Assembly (NCBI GenBank): GCA_905221605.1
Contig: CAJNDS010002542.1
Coordinates: forward strand, 178,501-242,500
Source of the DNA: Symbiodinium natans
Taxonomy: Eukaryota; Sar; Dinophyceae; Suessiales; Symbiodiniaceae
Reading direction: 5' to 3'
Length of the DNA stretch: 64,000 nucleotides
Shown: in pieces, positions 23,221-34,491 of the stretch
How positions within the stretch are numbered: the first letter of the stretch is position 1
Layout: every line of letters begins with the position of its first letter
Position numbers and translations under genes: made by a program
Notes under the pieces: model-generated
Seen by the model: only the letters and a program-made list of their open reading frames with translations
What the model was told of the DNA's origin: nothing
Databases searched by the model: none

Positions 23221-23766
23221 TGGGGGGGGGGGGTGTTACGCAAACTCCACGAATGAAGGAGTGGACTGCGTTCATTTGTTGTGCACTGTGGGAGGTCTGT
23301 GGCTGACAGCTTGGGGAACGCTTGGGGAACTTGGAGAGTTCCGGCATAGGGTTTCGGACTAAGGGCTTCCCTAATACCTACAGCGAATTTGCGCATTAAG
23401 TATAAGCCAAGAGGCATTAAAGCTCCATCCTAAACCCTTTACCCCTAAACACTACAACCCGATTACCCTACACCCTGACCCTTAACCCCTACGACCCTGA
23501 AACCTAAGCCCTATAACCCTAGACCCTGATACCTAAGCCCTAAAACCCTACAACCCTGTAACCCTAAAACCAAAAACCCTATAACCTTAAACCAACTATA
23601 GTCTATAACCCTGTAACCCTAAACCCTGTAGCCCTAAACCTGAGCCCTAAAACCCTGTGACCTAAGACGCCCGAAACCCTGAAACCTAAGCCCCAAAACC
23701 CTAGGCCCCAAAATGCCCTACATCCCTGGACCCTAAACCCTAAACCCTAACCCGAAACCCTCATGA

Positions 23767-23848
23767 ATGGAAGGCGCCCCGAGCGAGCGCGAGCCCCTGA
23801 GCCCGTCCACCGTCGTCCAAGAAGACATGAGCCCGGACCAAGGCCTGG
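23767..23848 (+). CDS. Candidate first exon, product unknown
   Basis: ATG opens a frame (MEGAPSEREPLSPSTVVQED) of 27 codons plus one base, ending before GTTTAG. CCCTAAA units precede it and TTTAGGG units follow, the polarity seen around exons of the assembled genes. The product looks disordered and acidic. It could belong with the islands at 24070 and beyond. Confidence 0.4.
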
Positions 23849-23932
23849 GTTTAGGGTTTAGGGTTTAGGGTTTAGGGTTTAGGGTTTAGGGCTTAGGGCT
23901 TAGGGCTTAGGGTTTAGGGTTTAGGGTTTAGG
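23849..23932. repeat. TTTAGGG/CTTAGGG array
   Basis: About twelve units directly follow the candidate exon at 23767-23848. Confidence 0.95.
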
Positions 23933-24069
23933 TTATTTGTTTTTTTTGGTGGGGTTTTTGGGGTTGTAGGGTTTTTAGGGTCATGGGGGCTGAAGGTTAG
24001 AGGTGTTGGGTTTGGAGTTTGAAGGTGTTGGGTTTTTAGGGTTGCAGGGTTTTGTGTTCAGGCTTGCAG

Positions 24070-24245
24070 TAGTGGAACCTTGAAGTCCACACTATCAGAG
24101 AATCTGGCAGAGAGTAATCCCGCAAGCTCTCCCTACAGTGCCCCAATACCACAGAATTCGGCAGAGTATCCCGCAGACCCTCTGGAGTGCCCATTCCAGA
24201 TGCCCGCGGAATGCCCCTGGAGCGCAAGCCCCCAGTTCTTCGACG
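24070..24245 (+). CDS. Candidate exon, Pro/Ser/Glu-rich
   Basis: After an AG acceptor the frame stays open for 58 codons up to a GT donor at 24246: LSENLAESNPASSPYSAP, then AEYPADPLECPFQMPAECPW. A weak internal repeat, (A)E(Y/C)P, is visible. The length and composition suggest a disordered region of a real protein. No family is recognised. Confidence 0.4.
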
Positions 24246-25501
24246 GTCAAGCATCAACTTGCTTAGAAGCCAGGGTCAGGATTTTGGATTTTAGGGAGGG
24301 GGGGGGGGGGTGAGCGAGCATTTTGTCATGACAAGCATGACGGCTCTGTTATACTCCGCCTGCTGGCCTCACCCCCAAATGCCCAGAGCTTCGGAAGGGG
24401 AAGACCCTTAATGATAAGCCCCGAAACCTGTCACAGGGCACCCTAAAGCCCAAAACCCTAGAACCCTTTTGCAACGGATGGCCTCAGTGAGGCAACTTGC
24501 TCCGACTGGGCTCCCCGAAGGCCTTGGCTGAGACGTCGCACCACCACACATTGGGTGAGCATAATATGGCATACGAGTAAATATATAAGAAAACAATCAT
24601 AACAACACAGAATCATAACCTGCGTAATTCTTTTAACATAGCACAACAATGCATTGAACCAATATTGCAGCAATAACGTAATATAGTATAGCAACATAAT
24701 GAACGTAATATTGTGATTACTCATACAATCATACGACATTTCAAAAGCAGAAGAATATCTTTCTGTAAATAATGATGACGGCATTGGAGTTTTGGTCTCA
24801 GGGTTCAGGGTCCGGAGTTTTGGGTTTATAGGGTCTAGAGTTTAGGTTTGGTTTTGGCTACACCCCCCCCCCCCCGACTTAATATTTCGCCCTACACCCC
24901 TCACAGGGTCTACCCGTGTAGTAGATCGTTGAGAGTAGTTCGTCGGGTGTCCTCGCGTCAGGGTTGGGTGATGACAAAAGGCAACCCTTTAAGGGAAGCT
25001 ACTTGGAGATGGGCAACCCTGGTTCTACCCTTATTCAGGAACCTTCTTAACCCTAAGTACCCATGAACCTCAACAGGCCACAACCGGCTGTCGGCAAGGG
25101 AGAGGACGTGGCAGGAGCAGGACTAGTATCGGCAATTAGGCCCTATACTCCCAATAATCAACCGTATAAGGGCCTTTATAGGGAGATATCTGATATAATG
25201 GCCCATCCTGGGAAAGAGGAGGCGTGGAAGGAAAAGGCGTGGATGGAGGAGGCTGCGGTAAGGGATGCTTCTAAAAGGGCTTTGAGGTCTACGGGCTCTT
25301 GCATGGCTGAAAGGCTTCAAGGATGGGGGTCCTCTCTCAACCCCAACGCCCTAAAACCCTAAAAAGGCGTAAGCCGCGAACCCCAAAACCCAAAAGCAAA
25401 ACAGACCCCAAAATCCCGAAGAGGTGCCGGGAAGCGACCCACTGTGGAGCATGGACTACTCCACGGAGCCCACAGAAAGGTCCGCACCAGGGAATGTGCG
25501 T

Positions 25502-25616
25502 TACTTGAAGGTTCATGGGTACTTTTGAGTCGGGTTATAAGTACCCTAAACAAGGTTATAACCGTAGCGACCCTACTTCTAACCCTACTTATAGGCACCC
25601 ATGAACCTTCAAGTAG
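25502..25616. mobile_element. MITE-like palindrome, family 2
   Basis: TACTTGAAGGTTCATGGGTA and CACCCATGAACCTTCAAGTA are inverted terminal repeats of a 115-bp element rich in GTTATAAGTACCCTAA-type words. Copies or halves recur at about 1322-1412, 2268-2350, 4938-5030, 34312-34372, 38460-38500, 58330-58484 and 62270-62405. Confidence 0.8.
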
Positions 25617-26445
25617 GGCTTCTGGTTCAGGGTTTTGGGCTTAAGCTAATTTGCAGTTGAGGGCTTTTAGATGAAGTAAAGCAGTCTGATGGGCTAGGGT
25701 GGGTCCCTTAAATTCCTGGAGTTTAGGGTTTGGGGGTTAGAGTTTCGGGTCTATAGGGTTTAGTGTTTAGGGTTTAGCGTTTAGGGTTGTGTTTTTTGGG
25801 GTTTCAAGCCCCAGAGAGTCCAACACGACATCTGCAGTGATGGCAGCGGAAACCTCCAAAGATCCCAATTCCCTTCTAGTAGGGAATGTATCCTAACATC
25901 GTATGAAGGATCCCCATATAAATTACGCTATATTCCTGAGTTATAAGTTATAAGGCATATTCCTTAAGTATAAGTTAGGGTAGATGCATTCCGTACTTAA
26001 GGCGTATTGGCCCAAACCCCACAACCGTACAAGAGTGGAATGGGACAACAATTTTCCACTGGGTGATCAATTGTGGGTGTTGAGTTCGGGTAACACTAAG
26101 TTCCCTTAACCCGAAAAACCCTAAACGTTGCCTAGCTAGGCCCTTGGTACATGTCATATTTCCCTGCATTGGGTTCAAGAGGAACACATTTAGGAATATG
26201 TTTCAGAGGGTTTCGAGGGCCATTCTAGTTGCGAGTTGGGTTCAGGCGGCAGCCTGAGTCCCTGGAACTTAAAATCAAGAAGTCAACTGTTAAGTCATGG
26301 GTTCCCTACTTCCAGGGTCTAAGTTATTGCTTCTTCTCTTTATTGGGGGGGGGTCGGGGAGAGGGGGGGTGGATATTTGGGTGTTTGGGTGTTCGGGGCT
26401 TTGGGGGGTTTACAGATTTCACATTAAATATTCTGAGTTGAGGTC

Positions 26446-26550
26446 TGGGATGTTCCCCTATACTAGCAGTCCTAAACACGGATTCTAGTAACCCCCCCCC
26501 CCCCCTGTTATCATCCCTATGAAGGACTGCTAGCATAGGGGACATCCCAA
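26446..26550. mobile_element. MITE-like palindrome, family 1
   Basis: TGGGATGTTCCCCTATACTA and TAGCATAGGGGACATCCCAA are inverted ends; a poly-C tract interrupts the centre. Confidence 0.75.
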
Positions 26551-26873
26551 GTTTCACATTGGGTGGTTATGGGTTGAGGTGTTTGTCCATGTTTGGAGCG
26601 AGGAGAAAGTGGCTGTCGTCGGATGCAGCGGACAACTCTGCGGCGGAGGCTTTGGCCTGGTAGAGAGTTTCACGGATCCCCAGACAAAAGGTACCGTTTC
26701 TAGGGACTGTTGGAGTGCTACAATGTCAAGTTTTTTGGGGTGTGGGACTATGCCGTGTGGTGCAACCCTAAACCGAAACCCCAAACGCTAAACGCTAAAC
26801 CCTGAACCGTGAACCCTAAGCCCTAAACCCTAAACCCTACACCCTTGCCGGGCCCCCCTTCGGGGGCTGCCAG

Positions 26874-26928
26874 GGGAAGTGGCCACGGAGGGTCACATCC
26901 ATGCAGTTCCAACTGTTCAAGGGGCGAG
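26874..26928 (+). CDS. Isolated candidate exon, product unknown
   Basis: It begins at AG|G and ends before GTTCAGG. It reads KWPRRVTSMQFQLFKG in the open frame, with CCCTAAA repeats before and TTTAGGG-like repeats after. No homology is recognised. Confidence 0.3.
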
Positions 26929-27279
26929 GTTCAGGTCCTGCATGGGTTTGGGGTTTAGAGTCTTGGGTTTAGGGTTTAACCCTGGGGCCCTCGAACTTGA
27001 ACGCCCTAAGGCGGCAAGTCATGATCCTGTGCGCACCAGGCAACTCTGCCGCCGCAGCCCCGCCCGGGAGGCTTGCTATGCTGCTTCTTCTTTTTTAACG
27101 AGGCTGAGCGTGAGCTTATCCCTAAACCTAGACTCTAAACCTTAAGCCCGAGACCCTAAACCCTAAGCCCTAATTCCTAAACCCTAAAACCTCGACCCTA
27201 AACCCTAAACCTTAAACCCTAAACCCTCATTCACTTTGTGAGGCAGTGAGCCCTAAACGCGAAAGACCTCGAACAACAG

Positions 27280-27356
27280 GCTTGGCCAGCATCCCATCGC
27301 AACAGTCCCTGGAAAATGACACATCATCGCCAGAGCCCCAGTCCAGCCTTTCTGAA
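27280..27356 (+). CDS. Candidate exon of a Ser-rich protein
   Basis: AG|G acceptor, GT donor, CCCTAAA before and TTTAGGG-like after. The frame reads LASIPSQQSLENDTSSPEPQ. Its composition is like the islands at 28406 and 29328, so they may be exons of one gene; the phases could not be fully reconciled. Confidence 0.4.
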
Positions 27357-28405
27357 GTGTTTTGGGGTTTGGGTTTAGTGTTTAGGGGGGTAACCCTAAA
27401 CCTAAACGTGGGTTGGGGATTTGGTCATAAGGAGCCAGGGAAGGGTGCAAGGTCCCCAAATGAGCCTGGAAAAGGGAATATGGGCACAGTGAACCCATCT
27501 TCCTTGTTGTGGTTTGGGAACTCCCAGCAAAAATCAGGGGCCCGTCATACTAGCCCCTCCCCCCCCCCCCCACCCTTCCCTCCAACCCCTTCAACCCTGT
27601 CTACCAAACGTCAGGAAATCTGCCCCCAGACATAATAATTATAGTCTAAGGTTGGAACTATTGGCCCTTCGTATGGTCCCTTACCCTTGTTTATAGGGAT
27701 CCGAAGTATGGGCCCTTACTATGTAGAGTGTGTCTAAGGGTTATCACAAAGGACCCAAATTGAGGGCGCCCATACTTGGGACCCTAGATGTAGCCCGAAC
27801 CCTTAGCCTAAGCCCTAACCCGCAAGAACGACGGAACGACGAGGTTGGTTCGAGCCAGTGGCTCCCAAGGTTGAAGATTGAGAGACCTCCGTGCCGCTGA
27901 GGGTGGAATAGGCTGTCAGATCGCGCAATGTTGGTTAGGGTTTCGGGTTTAGGGCTTATACGTGTGTAGTTCTGTTGAGGAGGTTTATTCAGCTTCGGTT
28001 TTTTTCAGGATTCTGAACCACAACATGCACTGAAGCCTTTCTCCTTGGGTGGAGGTCCAACACCCGGAACGACAACTTCATGTCGCTGAACAGAGGCTTC
28101 CCTGGCCGCTACGAGACTAACCTTGGGGACCAAGTAAACCCGAAAATTGGGGTCATATACCCTGTACTGCGCTACTTGCAAGTACCCATGACCTCCAAGT
28201 AGAAGCGCATTGCATTCGGAGCTCGGAAGCTCGCGATCTGCCCAATTGCCGCCCACCTTTTGCCCGAACACCTATCAGACCTCACTAAAGCGATGCCACT
28301 GAAGCCCTGTAACCCTAACACCTTATAAGTGGCCCTAAATCCAAGTCCTAGTAGGAATTTGGTGTAGGCTATACAAAATTTAGCGGCCAAACCCTGAAAA
28401 TCCAG

Positions 28406-28539
28406 CGACGCCCTGGACCATGGTCCTGTCCAGTCTGTCCAGTGACACTCCAATGCCCAGCTCCCTGTCTGACCTGGAAGGCGGCTCGACCTCCGAAGTG
28501 GGGTACTCCGCTGACTGGGACGAGGCCCTGGAATCCGTG
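28406..28539 (+). CDS. Candidate exon of a Ser/Asp-rich protein
   Basis: The frame after the AG at 28404-28405 reads MVLSSLSSDTPMPSSLSDLE and SEVGYSADWDEALESV, ending before a GC donor. Codon use and composition are clearly protein-like. The repeat polarity agrees with + strand transcription. The family is unknown. Confidence 0.45.
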
Positions 28540-28727
28540 GCTTGCGGGTTGAGGGTTGAGGGCTTGAGCCTCAAGCCCCAAGCCCTCAGCCCCAAGCCCT
28601 GTAACCCCTGTAAGCCCTCAGCCCCAATTCCTTGAAGACTTATAGGGTGGGGGTGCAGGAGTTCATAGTGTACGTCGCGGAGAGGTTGCCTAAAGCCCCC
28701 TAAGCTTTGGATGCCTCAACCCTACAG

Positions 28728-28899
28728 ATCGTCCGAATCACATCAGAGTCCTCGCACGGCAGCAAGCCAAGAACCAGATGGATCACACGAATGGGATGAA
28801 GATGTGGCAAAGAAGCAGGTGTCTGTGCACGGCAGACACACAATTTGCAAAGCTGAGCGAAGTCTCTCGACGGCTTCTTCTTTTTTTAGGAAAGTATAG
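28728..28899 (+). CDS. Candidate exon of a Ser-rich protein
   Basis: After CTACAG the frame reads SSESHQSPRTAASQEPDGSH, then EWDEDVAKKQVSVHG and a basic Ser-rich end. It closes at TAG 28897-28899, or earlier at a GT donor. It may be the next exon of the gene containing 28406-28539, but those phases do not join directly, so an exon is missing or a boundary is wrong. Confidence 0.4.
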
Positions 28900-29327
28900 G
28901 TTCCCTACATAGTCCCATATTGGAGAATATTAGTGTGCCAAATACCCTCTTCCTGAACTATATGGATGCCCCAGCAGCTCCCATTAAGTGACATGAAGCA
29001 CGAGATACAAAGGGAGCACCTTCGGACAAACGCATGGGAGGGTTGTTCTCCAATCTGGGTCCCCTCCCCCCCGGATGTGTGCAAGGGTTTAGGGTTTAGG
29101 GCAGTGTTTGAGCTGTGGGGCTCCCAGCCACATCTCCGCAGTCCTGGCGCTTGCATCCTCTCTTTTCAGTGTACACCGCATCATTTGCCGAATCATGTCA
29201 GTGTGCTGTGGCTAACAACACACTCTGCGAGACCCAATACCCAATACCCTTGGCCCTAAACCCGAAGCCCTTTTACGTTTCGGGTTGAGGGTTGAGGGTT
29301 TTTTGGGACCTCACACTGACTGGACAG

Positions 29328-29396
29328 TTCTCGATGTCTGGCTCGTCCGTGCAATCGCCGGCAAACTCCACGGCAGCCCCGACAGGCTCGGAAGAA
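29328..29396 (+). CDS. Candidate exon of a Ser/Thr-rich protein
   Basis: Twenty-three codons between an AG and GTGACG: FSMSGSSVQSPANSTAAPTG followed by SEE. A TTTAGGG block follows it. It is compositionally linked to the islands at 27280-28899. Confidence 0.35.
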
Positions 29397-30199
29397 GTGA
29401 CGCCTCGGGTTTAGGGTTTGTTAGGGTTTAGGGTTTTGGGTTCAGGGTTCAGGGTTTAGGGTTAGATGTTTTAGGGTCTTGGGGTTGAGGCTTTGAGGGC
29501 TTAGAGGGTTTAGGGTGCGAAGAAGTTAGAATGGCTCAGGGTGCCAAATAGTTGAGAAACAAATTCAGGGTTTGAGGTTCTGACAAGATAACCCAAGCCC
29601 TTTGCAAGCTCTCACATAGAGAGCCTCAGGCCCCATGTGGAAATCTGGGTTGGGGTTGAGCCCCTCTTCGCACCTTGCAAGGCCTCTTAGGCTCAAGGGT
29701 TGTGATGTTCGGTGGGGGAGGGCGGGGGGGGCGGGGGCGGGGGTGAGGGTTTTCCGGGCTCAAGCCTCAAAGCCTAAACCAAAACGTTCGGGGTTTAGGG
29801 GTTTAGGAGACCACAAATCCCGCTAGGAAGAGGGTTCTCGGCTTGAGAAGGCACCCCGAACTCAGACTCGTGGGTGCTCTGAGGGGGTATGGGGTTGGAG
29901 GGTTTAGGGATGTGGGTTTAGGTTTGGAGTAATGAACCCTATTCCCCCAACACTTCAATCAAGCCTGCCGGGAGTAACCTCTATACGCAGTAGACCTTGC
30001 AGAATACTTGGAGGATACATGTAGCACTATTCTGCAGCTCGGAGCCAGGTGCCGGAATTAGTACGATATGGGGAGACACTTGCGCCCATGAAGATACGAC
30101 AAAGCAGGGTATAGCTACCGTTTTGAAGGTGATACCACCAGTTGTTTTCCGGGACTGGGTCCACTCCTGCTTCCTTGGTTAACCCCTGCACCCTACACC

Positions 30200-30340
30200 C
30201 TAAACCCTTTAAACTCTTTAAATCCTTTAAACCCTTGAAGCCCTACTTTAAACCTTTTAAACCCTTTAAACCCTTTAAACCCTTTAAACCCTTTAAACCC
30301 TTTAAACCCTTCAAACCCTTCAAACCCTTTAAACCCTAAT
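30200..30340. repeat. CCCTTTAAA tandem array
   Basis: About a dozen units of CCCTTTAAA occur with a few substitutions. It produces the KPFKPF / KGFEGF open frames on the two strands, which are not genes. Confidence 0.9.
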
Positions 30341-30357
30341 CCCGAAGCTCTGCACAG

Positions 30358-30415
30358 ATGGCACCTCACCGGCCGGCCGTCGCAGGCCACGACGCGAAAG
30401 GCCGGCCTAGATGAG
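30358..30415 (+). CDS. Isolated candidate exon, product unknown
   Basis: The segment follows CACAG and ends at a textbook donor, GAG|GTGAGT. It reads WHLTGRPSQATTRKAGLDE in the open frame. CCCTAAA-sense repeats precede and TTTAGGG-sense repeats follow. No homology is recognised. Confidence 0.35.
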
Positions 30416-31022
30416 GTGAGTTTTGATTTCGGGTTTAGGGCGCTTAGGGTGTAGGGTTTATGGTTTTGGGTTTTGGGTTTAAGGTTTTGGGGCTTAGTTA
30501 TAAGGCTTGGGGAAGTTTAGGGTCTTTTGTTTTTCGGCTTCTAGGGTTTGGGAGCATCGTGTTATTGGACGTTGCAAAGATTGGGGATATTTAGGGCTTT
30601 CAGGTTTTGGGTTTAAGGCTTGTGGTTTAGGCTTCTCCGGCCGTGCCGGATCCAGACCCAGAATTTCGTTCCCAGTGTCAGCCTAGCATCTTAGAGTTTA
30701 GAGGCTTAGCCACCGCCCATTCACCCATCCACCGAAGGGACCTTTATGACACACACACACGGGGTGAGAGTGAAGCAAGGAGCTTTACACTTTCGAACGC
30801 ATCCCGATCTCTCCAAATCCGAAACCGCAAACTCAAGAGGGCACCTGTACTTCGTTGTGGAGGGCTTGGCTCGGTGTTCTGCAACTCCGAAACCCTGAAC
30901 CCCAAACCCGAAATCCCGAACCCAAAGCCCTAAACCCTACCCCCGAAACCCTAAACCCTGAACCCCCGAAACCCTAAACCCTGAACCCTAAACCCTCAAC
31001 CCGAAACCCTAAACCCCCAAAG

Positions 31023-31103
31023 GAAGGAGCACGGCTCGAACTCGCAAGTCGGTGCAGGAACGCGGATCCAGCGGAGGAGAGTCTACTCAACTTCCCCGGC
31101 TGA
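31023..31103 (+). CDS. Candidate terminal exon, product unknown
   Basis: After an AAAG acceptor the frame reads EGARLELASRCRNADPAEES then LLNFPG and TGA. It is strongly protein-like. CCCTAAA repeats before and TTTAGGG after agree with the + strand. No family is recognised. Confidence 0.4.
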   Translation, partial: EGARLELASRCRNADPAEESLLNFPG

Positions 31104-31825
31104 CAGGGTCCGAGGCAAGGGCCTGGTACTTCGGGTTTAGGGCCTTTTTTTGGGGGGGGCTTGAGGGCTTTGGGTTATTTAGGGGTTTAGGGCTGTTGGG
31201 TACTTTGGGGGGTTTAAGGTTTTGAGCGCTTTTGCTGTTTTAGGGGGCGGGTTTAGGGCTTTCGGGTTATGTTGGGGTTTAGGGCCTTTGGGTTATTTAT
31301 GGGGTTTAGGGCTTCTGGGTTATTTTGGGGGTTCAGGGTAGGGCGTTTAGGGCTTTTGGGTAATTAAGTTTTGGGGTTTAAGATTTTTCGTCGTTTAGGG
31401 GTGTAGGATTTTGGGCTAAAGTGGGGTTTAGGGTTTTGGGTTATTCATGTGTTTTGGGTTATTCACGTGTTTTGGGTTTTGGGCTATTTAGCGGGGTTTA
31501 AGGTTTTGGGTTATTTAGGGGGGTTTTCTGTTCTGGGTTATTTAGGGGTTTTGCGTTTTGGGGTGTTCAGGGTTTAGGGGCTTAGGGGTTTAAGGGCCTT
31601 ACGGTGCAGAATTTCGCTGTTGCTTTGGAGTTGAGGCACTTGGGGGTGGGGGGGGGGGGTCGGGGCTCGGATTTTCGGCCGAGCTTTGCAGCTGGATGTT
31701 GCTTCCCGAAGACCAGCCCCCATGGACAAAACAGCAAAACGCAGTGCTTGCCTTGAGACCCTATAGACCCTAAACCCGAAGCCTATGGCTGAGGGCGCAA
31801 AGGGCTCAAGTCGTTTCTCACAGCC
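31104..31825. other. Degenerate TTTAGGG/TTTTGGG region
   Basis: Loose repeats of TTTAGGG, TTTTGGGTTATTTAGGGG and similar units occupy about 31130-31600, with a poly-G tract near 31650. An SL-like scrap GGCTCAAG lies at 31803-31810. No gene is seen. Confidence 0.6.
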
Positions 31826-31947
31826 ATGGCAGTGAACCGGATCGTCATCCGATTGGGTGAGGCGCCGACGTTGATGGAAGCCTGCTGCCTCTGCTCTTGC
31901 ACGACCTTTCTCGCTGCCGGCGTGGTCTACATGCTCTACCCTTTCAA
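31826..31947 (+). CDS. Possible first exon of the RING-H2 gene
   Basis: ATG at 31826 opens a frame with a hydrophobic stretch (LCSCTTFLAAGVVYMLYPFK). A GC donor at 31948 and an AG|G acceptor at 32118-32119 would join it in phase to the RING-H2 frame, adding a second membrane segment and giving 187 residues. The simpler alternative is that translation starts at ATG 32085 and this is upstream or unrelated sequence. Confidence 0.4.
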
Positions 31948-32084
31948 GCGCACACGCTCCAAAAGAAGCTTTTGTTTTGTTCAGCTTCCTGTGTTGTGCA
32001 CTAAGCAGCGAAGGCGTTCTTGTAGCAACCTCGCAGTTCCCCTTGATTCAACGAGAGTGTACCTTCCCCCGGTGAAGTTTCAAC

Positions 32085-32561
32085 ATGCCACAGAAGCCCT
32101 TTGCTGCGCCTGCTTCCAGGTCGCTTCCCCTCATTGTCCTGATCGTTGTCATGTTTCTGACGGCTCTGGTCTTCATCTCCCGTACAGCCATCCAGGTCAG
32201 AAGCCGATATGTGGAGGAGGTCAATGCGCAGGACCTACAGGAGCATGTTTGGGCACCTGCAGTGTTCGACTCCATGGAAACGACACCGCCCAGGTTCCAT
32301 CGCGTTCGTGTCTGGACATGCGTAGATGACGCAGGAGCTTCAGAAGTCATCATCAGGGTTCTGGAGGAGGTCGACCTCTTGTATCGTCCATGCCTTTCGG
32401 AGACCTGTGTCTTCTGTCTGGAGGACTTCGCTGGCCAGGATGAGGTGACGCTGCTACCGTGCGGACATGCCTTCCATCAACACTGTCATGCCGTCTGGCA
32501 TGCGCTGAAGCGATGCACCTTTGCCTGCCCCCTTTGCCGGGAGAGCTGTGCGACTGTCTGA
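32085..32561 (+). CDS. Membrane-anchored RING-H2 protein (putative E3 ubiquitin ligase)
   Basis: The 158-residue frame has one membrane segment (about residues 13-31, LPLIVLIVVMFLTALVFI), a variable middle, and a C-terminal RING-H2 domain: CVFC at about 109-112, then LPCGHAFHQHC, then CPLC near 150-153. The ligand order C-x2-C-x14-C-x-H-x2-H-x2-C-x13-C-x2-C is complete for binding two zinc ions. RING-H2 proteins usually bring a ubiquitin-conjugating enzyme to a substrate; here that would occur at a membrane. The gene has few or no introns, unlike its neighbours, and no telomere-like repeats interrupt it. The frame at 32459-33043 is a shadow. Confidence 0.78.
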   Translation: MPQKPFAAPASRSLPLIVLIVVMFLTALVFISRTAIQVRSRYVEEVNAQDLQEHVWAPAVFDSMETTPPRFHRVRVWTCVDDAGASEVIIRVLEEVDLLYRPCLSETCVFCLEDFAGQDEVTLLPCGHAFHQHCHAVWHALKRCTFACPLCRESCATV

Positions 32562-33812
32562 GGTCGAGGCGCGGAAGGAGGCAATGCAGCTCGCGTCAGG
32601 ATTCGCAAGCCTCACAGGGCCTGACTCACACCTTCAACGTCTCAGGCGAGTTTGTGGGTACCAGCATGTTCCCTGTGAACTTTGAGCACTTCGCATGGCA
32701 GGCGAATGCAGTTGAGGAGGCTGCTGGAATTGAGCGTTCGAGCCACCAGACAATCGGAAGTGCCCGACTTCCCAATAATGCATGCTCTCCGTTTCTCTCT
32801 CTCTCTCTCTATCCCTCTCTCATTTGTTTCTTCTTTCTCTCTGGTTTTGTTCTCTCTCGCTCTCTCTCCAACTTTAGAGTTCTTTATGATCTGAAATCCT
32901 GGCTTATGCCAATCGCATATTGCCAGCTTGACCTTGTCCATCTGCTCAGGGCAATAACGGCGTTCGAGGGCGTGCAGCTTGCAGCGTCAACCCAAGCCCT
33001 AAAAACTGCGATGCTCCCCACCCCCCACCCCCCCACCCCTTAAGTAATCCGCTCTCATATCTCGCTTCAAACCTCCAAGCATCTACCGACGTCCTTCCAC
33101 ACCCCTTGCAAAGAGTTTGGCGTTTAGGGGTTTGCGTCAACCCGCAACCCCAAACCTGAGAGCCTTAACCCGCCCCTCCACCCAAAACAGCATAATCCAC
33201 CGTGGACCGCGCACGTAAGAAACAACTAGAAGCTCCACCCGACTGAGGCCCCAAGACCTTGAACTCTAAACCCCGAAACCCCCCGAAATAACCTACCCCC
33301 CCCCCCCCCCGCAAAAAAAAAAATCGACCCCTGAGCCCTTTAACCCCAACCTAAACTCCTCCCACCTCCCTCCTCCCCAAACAAGAAAAGACACTCAACA
33401 CTTTAAACCCTATGAAAACTCAAAACCCTAAACCCTAAACCCCAACCCCGCCCCCTCCCCCTCCCCCCAAACAGAACAAAATTGCCTCTGGCCCTTAGTA
33501 GGGAATGAGGGAAGTATAGGGTGCTGTACATACCCTTTACTGAATTTAAGGGATTATATGAGGTACCTACCTCATACCCAGCCAGCTAGGGCTCTCTCTC
33601 TCTCTTTCTCTCTTTCTCTCTCTCTCTATACATACACCCTTTCAGAGACTATATGTATATATATATATACCCTTTAAGGGATTTATATATATATATACAC
33701 CCTAGAAAGGATTATGTAAGGTACCTGATTTCCCTCCTAAGAACCCGCCAGCTGACCAGGCCTGAGGCGCCCCCTCAGTGGGCCTCTCGCTCGAGGCGGG
33801 AAGCGACAGCCC

Positions 33813-33912
33813 GTTTAGGGCTTAGGGTTTAGGGTTTAGGGTTTAGGGTTTAGGGTTTAGGGTTTAGGGTTTAGGGCTTAGGGCTTAGGGTTTAGGGTTT
33901 AGGGTTTAGGGT
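33813..33912. repeat. TTTAGGG array
   Basis: About fourteen near-perfect TTTAGGG units (some CTTAGGG) in tandem. Confidence 0.95.
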
Positions 33913-34436
33913 TGCAGAATCCATGGCTTCGAGATTGCGGGTTTTAGGATCTACTAGGGCTAGGGGTGTTTAGGAGGTATGGCGCAGAGTTTTCAGGTTC
34001 CAGGAGTTAGGGGGTTTAGGGGGTATGGCGTAGAGTTTTCCGGCCTGAGGATTTAGGGGGGTTTAGGGGGAATGGCTTGGAGTTTTCGGCCTTCGGGCTT
34101 TAAGGAGTTTAAGGGTTCGGCTTTTTCGGGTTTTCGGATGTAGGGTGTATAGGGTGCATGGCTTCGAGTTTTCGCGTTTAAGGAATGAAGAGGTTTAAGG
34201 GTGGGATGTACCCTCTGACAGACTGTGATACCGTGATACCTACTTTGCGGTCCCGGGTTTTGTTTTGGGTTTAGGGCTTCTGGGTTGGGAGAAATCCTAA
34301 ACCCTACTTGAAGGTTCATGGGAAATACTTGCAGGGTTAGAACCCTACTTGACTTAGAAGCCTCCAGGTATACCAACCTAGAATACAGGGGCCGTTGCGA
34401 CGAATTCAGGGTTCCTGGGCTTCTGGGGTACTAGAC

Positions 34437-34491
34437 TGTTCAATGCCACTTCGCGGCTTCGGTTCCTGCTTCGAGCGGGCGCGGCAACTGG
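34437..34491 (+). pseudogene. Ankyrin-repeat-like fragment
   Basis: One frame reads LFNATSRLRFLLRAGAATGS, resembling the second helix and loop of an ankyrin repeat. A stop follows soon after, no partner exons were found, and the usual repeat polarity is absent. It may be a relic or chance. Confidence 0.3.

Larger units (their letters stand above)
24246..26873. other. Repeats, MITE-like palindromes and unassigned islands
   Basis: The stretch holds an AT-rich segment (24560-24770), palindromic elements at 25502-25616 and 26446-26550, poly-G/C tracts, and protein-like but unassigned islands at about 25063-25300 and 26580-26700. No linked gene was found. Confidence 0.55.
29397..31022. other. Repeats and weak islands
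   Basis: The stretch contains telomere-like units, a CCCTTTAAA array (30200-30340), a short candidate exon at 30358-30415, and a protein-like open stretch at 30643-30890 whose 3' end runs into CCCTAAA repeats. Nothing further is assigned. Confidence 0.55.

Noticed and set aside
31801-31810. Second spliced-leader-like scrap, GGCTCAAG, upstream of the RING-H2 gene
   Set aside because: Only eight or nine bases match, too few to claim; GGCTCAAG also occurs elsewhere in the window.
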